A stretch of 64,000 bases of DNA. Origin: Ferrimicrobium sp. (GTDB lineage: Bacteria; Actinomycetota; Acidimicrobiia; Acidimicrobiales; Acidimicrobiaceae). The translations under genes and the position numbers were made by a program. This document shows positions 42,388 to 52,620 of the stretch, in pieces (position 1 is the first letter of the stretch; each line of letters opens with the position of its first letter). The stretch is from NCBI RefSeq assembly GCF_027364955.1, contig NZ_DAHXOI010000002.1, positions 129,600 to 193,599 on the forward strand, in the 5' to 3' direction. A model generated the notes under the pieces. It saw nothing but the letters and a program-made list of their open reading frames with translations. It was not told where the DNA came from and searched no databases.

Positions 42388-45081
42388 CTACTCCCATGGC
42401 GAAAAGATCTTCTCGGACGCGAGGATGTTTCGCTTAGCTCCCTGTCGTGTCCCAAGCGCAGCCGTCATGTTCTGGTCGGTGTTGGTGGTCTCTGAATCCG
42501 CGGTCGCGAGCACGCTTCGACAGAGATAGTGGTGGTTCCCTATCAGGCTGAGGAAGAGGCCTCGATAGTTGCCCGATGTCTCTTCTAAGTTGAGAATGCT
42601 CTTCTCAGCGTTCGTGAGTGTAAAGGTCTCACCGATCACCCCGATCTCGTTACCAGAGTTTGAGAAGATGAACGCTGATTGCACCGCATCGATAATCGTC
42701 TGTAGCTTGCCCGCTGTCGCAGTACCGGTGTTCGCAGCTCCTAGCACGTCTGAGAGCCCGTGCATGGTGAGCACGAGTGAGACACCGTAGGAGCGTGAGA
42801 GCTTCGTGGTTGTCTGTAAGAACGCGGCTAGGTTGTCAAGGATTGCCCAACCCTCGTCAACGATCAGGAATGATCGCTGCTCAAGGTGGGAAATCGCGTT
42901 GCGAAGCCAGAATGCCACGACATTTGACACTGGCTTAAAGAGAGCTGGCTCACGGAACACCTCAGACAGATTGATGATCATCCCTTTGGGGTTCACGGTG
43001 ACGGAGGTCTCACCATCAAAGAGTCCTCCGAGCTGGCCTGATCCTAGATATCGTTGTAGTCCTGCTATCACGGGGATCAGGCGCTGAATCGCCTCGGCCT
43101 TGGTTGGTGTACCCATCGCATAGACCAGCTCCGGTGGCACCGCGCGAAGCACATCGATCGCGTCGGCTAACGTCGCACCTTGGCCCAATAACTCCGCTGT
43201 CTTGTCGATCGCTGCTGCTTCGTCAGGACTTAGGTTACGGTCCATGACCGAGGCTGCCAAGATCGATAGCATGGTCGCCTTCGCACTTGGAGTGTCAAGA
43301 TCCAATGGGTTAATCCGGGTCTGGCCCGGTGCGAGCATGAGGTAGGGCAAGTCCAGCTCGCGTGCGGTATCGGCGTATTCACCCTTCGGGTCAAGCGCGA
43401 AGAATCCATACCCATGCACACCTGCGCCCCGGAGTGCCAGCAGTTTCGAGAAGGTCGACTTACCGGTTCCAACCTGACCAAGAACGATCGCAATCGGCGA
43501 GGTGATGATCTGGCGTGCATAGAGTTCAAAGGGATCCCACGAGAATGGAGCACCAGAGAGATCATCGCGTCCAAGAAGAATGCCAGGCACCTGCAGTGGC
43601 GAGGCGATTTGGGCCTGGTACAGTGACTGAGCCTGTCGGGTCGAGATGGTGTGGGTTTCAAAATATGGAGGGATGATCGCCAGTGGCAGTGAGGTAGCCC
43701 AACCCTCGTCATGTCGCCAGTCCGCTCGTCTAAGGCTCAGATAGGACATGCCCGCCTGTCGGTACAACCAGGTCTCGGCCTCATCGATGATCGCTGAACT
43801 ATCAGCGGTGATGGTGATGGTTCCAATCCCTCTGAGGATTGCCTCGCCGGTCGTGAGGTCGGCCTCGGTCTGGCGGGCAGCCTCCATCTCCGCATACTCG
43901 CGCGACATGATGCGTTGAGTACCGCGCCCAGATGCCCGGTTCAACGTCTCCATCTCGACCTTGTTGGCTTCGCGTTCGGCCTGGCGAAGCGCCATCGTTG
44001 GGTCACCCACCGTCCATGTGTAGGAGATCGCGTACCTAGCCACGTTTGCTGGGATGCTCCCCAATAGGTTGAGCTGCCAGGTCTCAGGGACATACATCTG
44101 GGGGAAGTTGTTGATCACATAGGTGCGCGAGACGTGATAGGGCAAAACCATATCAGTCGTAGACGATGCCAAGTTGTACTGCACCGGCACAAGAGAGTTC
44201 AGATCGGGCGCGTAGTAACCGAGCAACAGGCGCAAAAATGCGGTATCGGGGTTCTGTGCTCCACTGATAACCTCGATCAGCTCATCCGAGTCGAGCAATC
44301 GGGCCGCGGACACCACGCCCTTGATGGTCCGATCGATCTGGTCAATCATCGACTTGAGCGCTTCGGTCTCGCCCGAAGCAATCTTTGACAACTCAGTGAC
44401 GAGGTAGCTTCGCCGGTCATAGACCTGATCGCCAACACGCTCGGCTACCTCTCGATACCTTGTGACCAACCCCTGATCGAGATCTGGGTTCTCCTCAATG
44501 AGGCGCCGGAGGATCTCCTTGGGACCGACAGCAGCGGTGACCACGACGTCGGTCAAGAACTGCATCCGCCTCACCGACTGTCCCGCCAGGCTGGCCAATA
44601 GGCGCCCCCACTGGGCGAGCACATTGTGTTGTTCCGCATCTGAGAGGAGCAGTAGGTGGCTGCTGGATGGGATTAGCCACACACCCAGCCATGCAGACCT
44701 CGTTCCTTTCTTGTCGTCATACCACAAGACACCCTCGGTCTGGTTGAGACGGCTGATAGACACTGTTCCAAAAATACCCAGATCCATCTCAACGACTTGG
44801 TTTGCGATTCGGGTCTTGGTCGATGAGGTGCGGGTCCATGAGAACAATGATGTGAACCAAGAAGCTCGCTTGTGAATCAGAATCGTAATCCACTCAGTAA
44901 CAATATGGTGGCGAATCGGGACACTGTTGCCAATGATCAGAGTGCCACCGATCACCAGCTCAAGGGCGAGATTGTGCACCACAGGGATGAGTAAGACGAC
45001 GATGATCGCGGTCAATACGGAGTGGTTTCGGATGAACGGGATCCATGTTGGGGATCTGCGTCTTGGAAATTTTGTGGCCAT
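42388..45081 (-). CDS. VirB4/TraC-like conjugation ATPase (SCO6880-like)
   Basis: 897 residues. Two hydrophobic helices near the N-terminus (about 21-60) as in the actinobacterial SCO6880 proteins, a middle domain, then a P-loop ATPase with Walker A VLGQVGTGKST (about 530-540), FALDPKGEYADTA and the Walker B SFLIVDEGWAIL. It energises pilus or DNA transport. A GTG at 45099 extends the frame, but the ATG at 45081 gives the family-like basic start MATKFPRRRSP; no ribosome site exists because motif A occupies the bases immediately before, suggesting a leaderless transcript. Confidence 0.85.
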   Translation of the reverse strand: MATKFPRRRSPTWIPFIRNHSVLTAIIVVLLIPVVHNLALELVIGGTLIIGNSVPIRHHIVTEWITILIHKRASWFTSLFSWTRTSSTKTRIANQVVEMDLGIFGTVSISRLNQTEGVLWYDDKKGTRSAWLGVWLIPSSSHLLLLSDAEQHNVLAQWGRLLASLAGQSVRRMQFLTDVVVTAAVGPKEILRRLIEENPDLDQGLVTRYREVAERVGDQVYDRRSYLVTELSKIASGETEALKSMIDQIDRTIKGVVSAARLLDSDELIEVISGAQNPDTAFLRLLLGYYAPDLNSLVPVQYNLASSTTDMVLPYHVSRTYVINNFPQMYVPETWQLNLLGSIPANVARYAISYTWTVGDPTMALRQAEREANKVEMETLNRASGRGTQRIMSREYAEMEAARQTEADLTTGEAILRGIGTITITADSSAIIDEAETWLYRQAGMSYLSLRRADWRHDEGWATSLPLAIIPPYFETHTISTRQAQSLYQAQIASPLQVPGILLGRDDLSGAPFSWDPFELYARQIITSPIAIVLGQVGTGKSTFSKLLALRGAGVHGYGFFALDPKGEYADTARELDLPYLMLAPGQTRINPLDLDTPSAKATMLSILAASVMDRNLSPDEAAAIDKTAELLGQGATLADAIDVLRAVPPELVYAMGTPTKAEAIQRLIPVIAGLQRYLGSGQLGGLFDGETSVTVNPKGMIINLSEVFREPALFKPVSNVVAFWLRNAISHLEQRSFLIVDEGWAILDNLAAFLQTTTKLSRSYGVSLVLTMHGLSDVLGAANTGTATAGKLQTIIDAVQSAFIFSNSGNEIGVIGETFTLTNAEKSILNLEETSGNYRGLFLSLIGNHHYLCRSVLATADSETTNTDQNMTAALGTRQGAKRNILASEKIFSPWE

Positions 45082-45082
45082 A

Positions 45083-45101
45083 CCTATATACATAGGCACA
45101 A
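45083..45101 (-). promoter_or_regulatory. Motif A site immediately before the VirB4-like gene
   Basis: Minus strand TTGTGCCTATGTATATAGG ending one base before the ATG at 45081. With the plus-strand site at 45104-45120 it forms an inverted arrangement (ATAGGCACAAAAGTGGCCTAT) serving the two divergent T4SS arms. Confidence 0.55.
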
Positions 45102-45103
45102 AA

Positions 45104-45120
45104 GTGGCCTATTTAGTTGG
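45104..45120 (+). promoter_or_regulatory. Motif A site upstream of the plus-strand T4SS arm
   Basis: GTGGCCTATTTAGTTGG, 16 bp before the start at 45137, mirror-arranged with the VirB4-side copy. Confidence 0.55.
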
Positions 45121-45136
45121 GTAGCGAGGTGATTTT

Positions 45137-46792
45137 GTGGCTGACATGCCAATATTTCGAGTAGATGACTTGGGGTCACTGGTAGAGGAGCTATACCGCT
45201 TCTACCAAAACCTGGGTTATCCCGTCGCTTTTGCCTACATACGGGCCAACGGTTTGTGTGCCTGTGGTGACAGCGGCTGTGCTTTGGACCCCCACCTACT
45301 AGCGGGTGACACGCTCAAAGAGATAGGACGTTCCGGTTCGACAAACCAAGCCTCGCAATTGTCTGTCAGTCCACGACTGGTCATCCAAACCAACTTCACG
45401 GTGGCGACCGAAGGTAGCAGCGTGCTTGGACACATCAAGGACACGGTTAGCGTCCCAATTCTTCGACACGGCAACATCTGCTACCTCTTTGTCCGCGACG
45501 CTAGCGCATTCCCCAACCTTTGGCCAGTCCTTGGCCAACCGAGCATCTCTTGGGTATCGTTGCCCCCCTATCGCAGCGACTCCCCTGCTGGAGGATACGA
45601 CCTGCCCGCATGGTTGGCCCCACTTTCAATTGCTCATGATCAGCTCCCTCTCCTCAATGACCTCCTCCCCCAAAGTGTGTTCTCCCGCATTACCCAAATC
45701 CAGCGAGTAGGCATCGAGGTGCAACAGCGCACCGGTGAAGGAGTGATCCCCCTCGATCAGATTGTGACCTACGCCGCAGAGGAGTTACAGAGGAGTGGAC
45801 AGACTCAAGAGACACTGGCCCTTTTGGGAGCGGCATGCGTTGGTGAACTACTCAGCGTTGGCCAAGCTCATCGACTACTCGGCCACGACACCGATGAGCT
45901 GCGCGTGGCAATTCTTGACACACTCTTCGCCGAGGGCGATATCGCCACGGACGAGCTGATCGAGATCCTCTATGACTCCGCAGTTGCGATGATTATTGAG
46001 AGCGAGGGCATCGACAGCGAGGGCCTCGAGGATGAGGATGCGGACGCAGCCGAAAACGACGCCGAGGCTCAGGAGCTAGAGGGCTCAGTCCACCCTGGAC
46101 CGATGGCCGGCATTGGCGAGCTCAAGGGCAACGACGATTCTGCATCTGTAGCTATCTACGCCGAGAACTACCTCGACGAGCTCATTGAGTCCGATCAATG
46201 GGACGCGGACCCAGACGATATGTCAGTCACAGCCTTAGACTCAGACGCTCTCGATTGGGAGCAGATACTCGATGGAGTCGACCCCGCTACCTTAACCCCG
46301 CTGACACTGGTCGCGATTGTCCTAGATGAGTTGGGGATCTCGCGAGATCCTCTAACGAGTCTTGCTCTCCTTGACATGGCGTTAACAGCCATCTCGGAAC
46401 CTCCCATGCACCCAGACGAGTTGTTTGGCTATCTATGGCCCACACGTCAAGCACTCCTTGGGGAGCTTGAGTTCCATAGCGTAGTTGTACAGCTATTGGC
46501 CGGAATTCTGCTTCGCTTCGAGATGATGTGCGAGGCAGGGACGCTAGTGGCGGATGAGACCTTTCTCGACCAGCTCTTGCACCTCAACACGCCCTCCCTC
46601 GTCTCGGATCTCTTTGGTGCTCCAAACATTGTCTTCTGGCTAGAAAAGCACGTTCTCCAAGCTCCTCTCGTCCAGCTCGATACTCGAATCCACAAGATCG
46701 CCTATGTCCTCGACACGGTGGGCGCACAAATCATCCCCGACGTATCGACTCGGTACTACCTGGATCTCATCAGGGAGAGAATCGATGACTGA
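45137..46792 (+). CDS. Degenerate primase-polymerase-like protein with acidic C-terminal region
   Basis: 551 residues. The first 190 follow the layout of bifunctional primase-polymerase (Prim-Pol) domains: LYRFYQNLGYPVAFAYIRAN, then CACGDSGC, RHGNICYLFVR (cf. TGGGGxHxYFR), and SLPPYRSDSPAGGYD ending in WLAPL (cf. APPSxHPSGxxYxW ... APLPxWL). The catalytic Asp-x-Asp position reads IQTN, so polymerase activity is probably lost. Residues 280-420 are very acidic; helical repeats follow. GTG start with GAGGTGA. First gene of the plus arm, overlapping the sigma-like gene. The fold is an inference from pattern only. Confidence 0.55.
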   Translation: MADMPIFRVDDLGSLVEELYRFYQNLGYPVAFAYIRANGLCACGDSGCALDPHLLAGDTLKEIGRSGSTNQASQLSVSPRLVIQTNFTVATEGSSVLGHIKDTVSVPILRHGNICYLFVRDASAFPNLWPVLGQPSISWVSLPPYRSDSPAGGYDLPAWLAPLSIAHDQLPLLNDLLPQSVFSRITQIQRVGIEVQQRTGEGVIPLDQIVTYAAEELQRSGQTQETLALLGAACVGELLSVGQAHRLLGHDTDELRVAILDTLFAEGDIATDELIEILYDSAVAMIIESEGIDSEGLEDEDADAAENDAEAQELEGSVHPGPMAGIGELKGNDDSASVAIYAENYLDELIESDQWDADPDDMSVTALDSDALDWEQILDGVDPATLTPLTLVAIVLDELGISRDPLTSLALLDMALTAISEPPMHPDELFGYLWPTRQALLGELEFHSVVVQLLAGILLRFEMMCEAGTLVADETFLDQLLHLNTPSLVSDLFGAPNIVFWLEKHVLQAPLVQLDTRIHKIAYVLDTVGAQIIPDVSTRYYLDLIRERIDD

Positions 46793-47849
46793 AGACCTCT
46801 GGCTCGATATCTCCAAAGTCGCTCACGCCTTGGCAACACGACACGATACCGCCTCATACTATCGCCCACAGTACATCACATTGTTACTCGATTCCCTTCT
46901 AGAACCCGAATTCACGAGGCTCGGGCGGGTCATTGCGGATGATCTGTTTGCCGCGATTGAGGCACAATGTGGGACCTCGATCTGTGCCTCGGATCGAGAC
47001 ATGTTCTGGAGTGCATTTGGGGTTGAGCGCTGTGCCCCCGGCGTTGAGGTACTGCAGCGTTCTCGTGCGGCGCGGGGCCTCGACGCATTCCTTGCTGGTT
47101 CATCATTGCCACCCAGTCTTATTGACCGGGTTCGGACGCTACAACAAGCCCAGAATCCCTTCGCAGTCAGAGTACTGCAGATGCACCCTCCTCAGATAAC
47201 TGCGCGGCTATACCGTAACCCATTGGATGCCTACCGCTCCCTGTACGCCCTCTGTGAGTGGAGACTTGCCAAGGAGTCCAAAGAGGTAGAGATATTACAG
47301 AACTGGATAGGGAACGTGATCTACCATCAGGTTTGGTATCGCGTGGTGATCAACCAGATTGACCCGGGTGCAGTAGAGGACATCTCTCAGGATGTCACAT
47401 TGCGCACCCTTGAACAGCTCGCGATCTATCAACCCCAACGCAGAACTTCGCTCTCGAATTGGACCTTCAACATGGTGAATCAATCGATCTCCATGGCGGG
47501 AAGATCCCTGCGACGCGAACGTAATACGGTCGCCTTCTTCACCACGAATCCCGATCGTCTTGGCCCACCAGGCATGAGCTCTGATGAGGCTGCCGAGGTC
47601 GAGGCGGCCGAGCTGGTTGAGTACGCGATGACACGACTGCGCGCATCTGGCTCAACTCTAAACATCGGTGAGCGAATACGTACGTTTGTTGCAGCGATCC
47701 CTCATCTGCTCGGAGGAGAGCCACCACAGAACCTAGAGGAACTCGAGGCCCAGCTACGCCTCTTGTTGCCCAACATTGACTCAGAACACCTATATCGGAT
47801 TGCGGTCCATAGTGGCTTCATCCCCAACACTACCAAAGGATCCTCATGA
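46785..47849 (+). CDS. Sigma-70 region 2-containing protein of the conjugation operon
   Basis: 354 residues. Residues 180-245 look like sigma-70 region 2: VEDISQDVTLRTLEQLAIY followed by RTSLSNWTFNMVNQSISMAG and a basic RSLRRER, matching the core-binding and -10-recognition helices of ECF-type sigma factors. A region 4 helix-turn-helix is not evident in the C-terminal 100 residues. The N-terminal 170 residues are unrecognised. The start at 46785 lies 8 bp before the end of the upstream gene, and the next gene starts with an ATGA overlap. It may be an unusual sigma factor or a sigma-derived regulator. Confidence 0.6.
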   Translation: MTEDLWLDISKVAHALATRHDTASYYRPQYITLLLDSLLEPEFTRLGRVIADDLFAAIEAQCGTSICASDRDMFWSAFGVERCAPGVEVLQRSRAARGLDAFLAGSSLPPSLIDRVRTLQQAQNPFAVRVLQMHPPQITARLYRNPLDAYRSLYALCEWRLAKESKEVEILQNWIGNVIYHQVWYRVVINQIDPGAVEDISQDVTLRTLEQLAIYQPQRRTSLSNWTFNMVNQSISMAGRSLRRERNTVAFFTTNPDRLGPPGMSSDEAAEVEAAELVEYAMTRLRASGSTLNIGERIRTFVAAIPHLLGGEPPQNLEELEAQLRLLLPNIDSEHLYRIAVHSGFIPNTTKGSS

Positions 47850-50221
47850 CCTACTATCTGCGGCTCTATCGAAATGCGATCATCGCGGCGACAATCACCA
47901 TTCTTGTAATGATTGCAGTTCCCAGCGTCACCACCACGGTGGTGAATGATCTACCACCAGCTGTGGCCTCGGTGCTCTTGGGCCACCATGGATATAGCGT
48001 CATCGGCCTCGAGTGCCTAGCTCTCGCCATCGGCGCGCTTATTGTGTGGATGCTGGTTCGAGATCAAGTAGACACGCTCATTGAGTCCGATATGGATGAG
48101 ACTGCAGTTAGCGTCTACCGCGATATCCGAGACAGAGGGATCGCTCCGGCAATCGCCCAGCAGGTTGTGGACGCGAACGCCAACATGGACCAAGATGCAC
48201 GAGCCCACGACTGGCAACAGGCGAATCAACCCAGCTTCGCTGCTGAATTAGGGTATCGGCTCGGCGTTGACGGTGAGACGCGCAAGATGATGCGCGAGTT
48301 TTTTCACAACAGTGGAGCGGAGGCCGACATGCGTCGCACCTTCTCAACATCCCTGGAGGTAACGCTCGAGAACGGCAACATCCACAAGTCACACACCACC
48401 GATGCGACCATTGAGCCAGCATCACGCTTTCGTCCAGTTAACCCCGAACGAGACCCGCACTGGACGGGTGACGTCGCACCTGAGCTCGTTAAGGCCAAGA
48501 TCTTTACTGATTGGAACGAGGCGTCGGTGCCCAACAATGAGGTCATCGCGCCAGAGCCAACATCTGGGACACCCGGCGTCGCAACTGACGACGAACTAGG
48601 TGATGACACCCCAGACAACGAGTCATCTGATGACGAGGAAGAGGACGCCGAGCCCACAGAGTGCACCGAACCCGAGGTAGCAGCGGAACCCACAGAGGGC
48701 ACCGAGCCCGAGGTCCTGTTCGATGACGAGACTGACTTGCGAGCTCTTGAGCTGGAACCAGATGCACCAGGAGATGAGGAAGATATCACACTCGTAAACG
48801 ATGGCCCTTGTTTGGTCGAGAGTGATGACGAGGTGGACCAGGATATCCGAGAGGTGGGTACGCCTGGGTCCCAAGAGGTTCTATTTTCTCAGACCATTGA
48901 GGCTGTTGCACTCGAGCCCACAATCGTGGACCTTGAGCCCAGTGATGGTGACGAGCTAGGTGATGTTGAGACTGGTGATGTTGAGACTGGTGACGATACT
49001 ACGGGTCTAGATGTGGCCACCCAGGTCGATCGGGAGACAGAGGCACTCTATGCCTCGGTTGAGAATGACCCCGTCATCGCAGGACTTGTCGAGTCGATGA
49101 AGCTCACCCGCCGCTTGAGCGCTACGGACCAGATCCGATACGTCTATGCCTACTACGCGAGCGATCAAGCCTTGCTAGTCACTGAGCTCCGAGAACCGCT
49201 AGCGGTCCATGTTGATCGGTTCTCGCCCACGATGGTGCCACTGGCGGTTCAAGCAGGCGTGAGGCGCTGTCGGACTGTCTCGTGGATTGTTGATATCACG
49301 AGTAGCGCAAGTCGCGAGGCCGATCTGTCGGCGATTGTTTGGGTGCCGGTTGGGATTACTCGGCTTGGGGATGCTGGTAACCATACTGCCTGGAAGCTAG
49401 TGCCAGTGGCTTCGGGATCCACACGTTCCTTTCACGTCGGGCGTGACCATGCTGCATTGGCTGCGGTTCGCCTGGAGCGGGTGTTGGGTACCGTCTACAA
49501 CGACTGTGAGGTCGGCCAGGATGGGGCCTCAATGTTCTATACCATCCCCAGTCTTGGCGTGACTATCGAACTGAACGTGGACTCAGAACTCGAACCAACA
49601 GATGAGGACGTCATCCACACAGATGCCGATTATGTGCAGGGTCCTGTGCTGCCGGTGATCTACGATGTCCCACTGCTGGCTGACATGGCACGCACTTGGA
49701 TTGGGGAACGGCTCGGGGGATCCACTCTCGAAGTCAGCGACTGGTTGGCGCTCGTGAACATGATTACCACGCTCATCATGCGTATCGAACCAGTGCCATC
49801 GCGAGACTTACTTGGACAGTGGGCTGGACCCGATAGTGAGCGTGGAAAGGATCTCATCGCCAAGCTCGAGCGCATCTTTGGCGATGCTTTGAGCGGCGAC
49901 GCTAGCGGGTGGATGTTATCAAACGTTCGCTGTGATGTGCTCTGGCTCCAAGAACTTCTCTCCCCAACAGAGACTCGCCCCGACATCGCCGATCTGCTCA
50001 CACACTTTGTCATCAATACGTTCCGTCCTGGCTATTCTCAATCTCTACTGAGCCTGGGTGCCCTGGATCCGCGGATGCGAAGCACCGATGGCATCCGGCT
50101 TGAGCAGATCATCAAGGACGTCCTGGATGTGACGCTCGATCTGTTGAGTCCAGGTGCTGAGGGAGTCCTACGAGAACATCTCAACGCGATCGCAGCAATG
50201 CTTGGGAAGGAGCAGGTGTGA
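47846..50221 (+). CDS. Large acidic membrane-anchored protein of the conjugation operon
   Basis: 791 residues. Two N-terminal helices (about 10-30 and 47-70), then a long cytoplasmic part with a strongly acidic, repetitive region at about 230-400 (DDEEEDAEPTE, repeats of EPTEGTEPEV and GDVETGD). The C-terminal 390 residues appear folded but are unrecognised. Its position directly before the coupling protein (GTGA overlap) suggests it is a membrane partner of that ATPase or of the channel (inference). Confidence 0.65.
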   Translation: MTYYLRLYRNAIIAATITILVMIAVPSVTTTVVNDLPPAVASVLLGHHGYSVIGLECLALAIGALIVWMLVRDQVDTLIESDMDETAVSVYRDIRDRGIAPAIAQQVVDANANMDQDARAHDWQQANQPSFAAELGYRLGVDGETRKMMREFFHNSGAEADMRRTFSTSLEVTLENGNIHKSHTTDATIEPASRFRPVNPERDPHWTGDVAPELVKAKIFTDWNEASVPNNEVIAPEPTSGTPGVATDDELGDDTPDNESSDDEEEDAEPTECTEPEVAAEPTEGTEPEVLFDDETDLRALELEPDAPGDEEDITLVNDGPCLVESDDEVDQDIREVGTPGSQEVLFSQTIEAVALEPTIVDLEPSDGDELGDVETGDVETGDDTTGLDVATQVDRETEALYASVENDPVIAGLVESMKLTRRLSATDQIRYVYAYYASDQALLVTELREPLAVHVDRFSPTMVPLAVQAGVRRCRTVSWIVDITSSASREADLSAIVWVPVGITRLGDAGNHTAWKLVPVASGSTRSFHVGRDHAALAAVRLERVLGTVYNDCEVGQDGASMFYTIPSLGVTIELNVDSELEPTDEDVIHTDADYVQGPVLPVIYDVPLLADMARTWIGERLGGSTLEVSDWLALVNMITTLIMRIEPVPSRDLLGQWAGPDSERGKDLIAKLERIFGDALSGDASGWMLSNVRCDVLWLQELLSPTETRPDIADLLTHFVINTFRPGYSQSLLSLGALDPRMRSTDGIRLEQIIKDVLDVTLDLLSPGAEGVLREHLNAIAAMLGKEQV

Positions 50222-52620
50222 GCGCAACCAATCACGAAAGTGGCGTGCCAGCAGTCGTAGTCCTTGGCGGACTTGGCTTATCTCTCGTCGCGGGACTGTG
50301 GGTCGCCATGAAAGCCGTGAGCGCAATCTGGGGACCGGTGGATATGACATTTGCCAAGTTCTTGGCGACTCTGTGGCTGGTGCACTCTAGCGTGGTCTAT
50401 CGAACACACCAGCTGCTCCCCAATCCCCTGCTCTGGCGGGTGAGCGCCACAGCGATAGCTCTTCTCGTCTTTGGTGCGGGGATGGTGAGCCTGCTCGTGG
50501 GTATTCACCTCTTCCAATCAGTTGGATCGGGTTCCAAACTCTTTGGCTCTCGGTCCGCCCTTGACAAGAGATCCGATGATCCGGCGAGGTGGTTGCCCTT
50601 TGACTCGCGCAAGTACAAGCCCTTCAGCCCAGCCGAGGTCGTCCAACAAGACCAGGTCCACCCCAGTGGAACGACAATACCCGTTGGCGAGCGATGCTTA
50701 GACAGCTACGGTTTCATGCTCGGTTACGCACGCGATAACCCCGAGGACCCGATCGCAATCTCCTCCGAACTCTCGATGCTCCTCGCAGGAGAGGCACGAT
50801 CAGGCAAGACCATGGGGTTTGTGATCCCTTGGGTGTCACAATGGCTGGGTCCTATCATCACGACCAGTACCCGTGTAGAGGTGATCCGGGCAACCCTGCT
50901 CGCGCGCCGGCGTGTCTCGGATCACATCTATGTGCTCACCCTGCCAGGGGTGCAGATCCCGGAGGGAGTACAGCCGATCAGCTATGACATCTGCTGGTTC
51001 TACAATGAGGAACTCGACTCCCTCGTAGAGTCAGCTGAACGAAGGGCCGCTATCTTTGCCGCAGTCGCTGGCGACTCGAACCAACCGGTCTGGGAGAATG
51101 CAACGAAACAGATCTTCGCGTGTCTCTTGTTGATCGGCTTCGCCTGGCGATACGCCCAGGTGGAATTTCTTGGCAAGGACATCGCATCGGCAAAACCGAG
51201 CCTTGGAAGCGACGACCCAAAGACCCACCACATCGACATGCTGAAGAAATTCGCGAATCTCGAGTGGACCCGGACAAAGGAGAAGGTCGATACGGTGACG
51301 GAGTTCCTCAAAGCCAACATCCCAAACGGGAGAGGAGTACATGCTGGATCATACGTTGCAAGCGTCGCTCAGACCTTCCAGGGCAACGCTGGCAATACCG
51401 AGTTTGCCCAGACAATCACCGGCATGATCGCCGTTGCCTTAGGAAAGCTCAACGACCCCCAGGTGGCCGCCGTCTTTTCTACCCGCTGGGATCAGCCGGT
51501 GTTTGACCCTGAGACATTCTTGGCTGAATCTGGAACGCTGTATCTCATATCGCGCAGTGAGGATTCCACCGATCTCGCCAAGTTCTTCAGCCTTGTGGTG
51601 AACGAAGTCGCAGCCGCAGCACGAAGACGAGCGAGTCGCATGAGTCGATGCGATCCAGGGCTTGCCCTCATACTCGATGAGATCGCCAACATCGCTCCCC
51701 TCCCCAATCTCAGCACCTACATGTCCGAGGGTGGAGGTAACGGCATCACTACTGTTGCGGTGGTGCAAAACCTGCGCCAATTGATCACGCTCTATGGTGA
51801 GGGTAAGGGTAAAGAGATCATCTCGAGTGCCAACGTCATCGCGACCTTTGGCGGTTCCAAAGCTAGGGAAGACCTAGAGATGTTCTCCGAACTCGCGGGA
51901 CGCAGCACAGTCCAGGTGTCGAGCTATGACAAGAGCGGCAACATCACTGGGCGTAGTGACTCCACAGAGGCCGCTATCGACCCAAACCGAATTGCCAACA
52001 TGCCCCGGGGTTGGATTTACCTGAAGCTGCCAAACTCAGACCCGATACTTGTCAAGACATTCCACTGGGCAGGTGAGCCTGCACGCGTTTGGAGCGCACA
52101 CCCTTTCAAGGCACTCAAGTGGTCCCGAGAATGGGGACAATCACTGGGTGATGAAGGGTCCAGCTTCCCTTTCCACGGTACCAACCGGTCCCTCAGTTGG
52201 CGTGCAATTCATGACCTCACCCTCGAATCCAATGGACTCAGCCTCCATCCTCTCCAAGTGGAGATCAGCGCAAATCTCGGACTGGGCGACAAAGGAGGGC
52301 CCAAAACATCACAAGAAGACAGCGAAGAATCGGAGCCGCGAACGAGAAGGCACCGGGGAGAGGCAGTCCAAGACCTCCGTCCTAGCGACAGCAAGCCTAC
52401 ATCTGCGCCTGGACCTACACCACCGGCGGATATGGATATGCGACCCGCCCGACGTCTGGAAAACACGCCTACATCCCAAGTGAATACCCCACACAACCGT
52501 GGTGACAAGTTGGCACGGCTACGACAGCAGATGATCGACAACGCCGGCAAACGCTGGACCGCCAACGACGAGGATATGGACATCCTATTTAGAGAGGTAC
52601 CCGATGACACTGACGCCTGA
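50218..52620 (+). CDS. VirD4/TraG-family type IV coupling protein
   Basis: 800 residues. Two to three N-terminal helices, Walker A LLAGEARSGKTMGF (about 190-200), Walker B LALILDEIANI (about 482-492), and the C-terminal TraG/TraD box with VAVVQNLRQLI and NVIATFGGSKA. It would recruit the DNA-relaxase complex to the secretion channel. The last 120 residues are basic, disordered and Pro-rich. GTG start with AAGGAG, overlapping the preceding stop. Confidence 0.88.
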   Translation: MSATNHESGVPAVVVLGGLGLSLVAGLWVAMKAVSAIWGPVDMTFAKFLATLWLVHSSVVYRTHQLLPNPLLWRVSATAIALLVFGAGMVSLLVGIHLFQSVGSGSKLFGSRSALDKRSDDPARWLPFDSRKYKPFSPAEVVQQDQVHPSGTTIPVGERCLDSYGFMLGYARDNPEDPIAISSELSMLLAGEARSGKTMGFVIPWVSQWLGPIITTSTRVEVIRATLLARRRVSDHIYVLTLPGVQIPEGVQPISYDICWFYNEELDSLVESAERRAAIFAAVAGDSNQPVWENATKQIFACLLLIGFAWRYAQVEFLGKDIASAKPSLGSDDPKTHHIDMLKKFANLEWTRTKEKVDTVTEFLKANIPNGRGVHAGSYVASVAQTFQGNAGNTEFAQTITGMIAVALGKLNDPQVAAVFSTRWDQPVFDPETFLAESGTLYLISRSEDSTDLAKFFSLVVNEVAAAARRRASRMSRCDPGLALILDEIANIAPLPNLSTYMSEGGGNGITTVAVVQNLRQLITLYGEGKGKEIISSANVIATFGGSKAREDLEMFSELAGRSTVQVSSYDKSGNITGRSDSTEAAIDPNRIANMPRGWIYLKLPNSDPILVKTFHWAGEPARVWSAHPFKALKWSREWGQSLGDEGSSFPFHGTNRSLSWRAIHDLTLESNGLSLHPLQVEISANLGLGDKGGPKTSQEDSEESEPRTRRHRGEAVQDLRPSDSKPTSAPGPTPPADMDMRPARRLENTPTSQVNTPHNRGDKLARLRQQMIDNAGKRWTANDEDMDILFREVPDDTDA

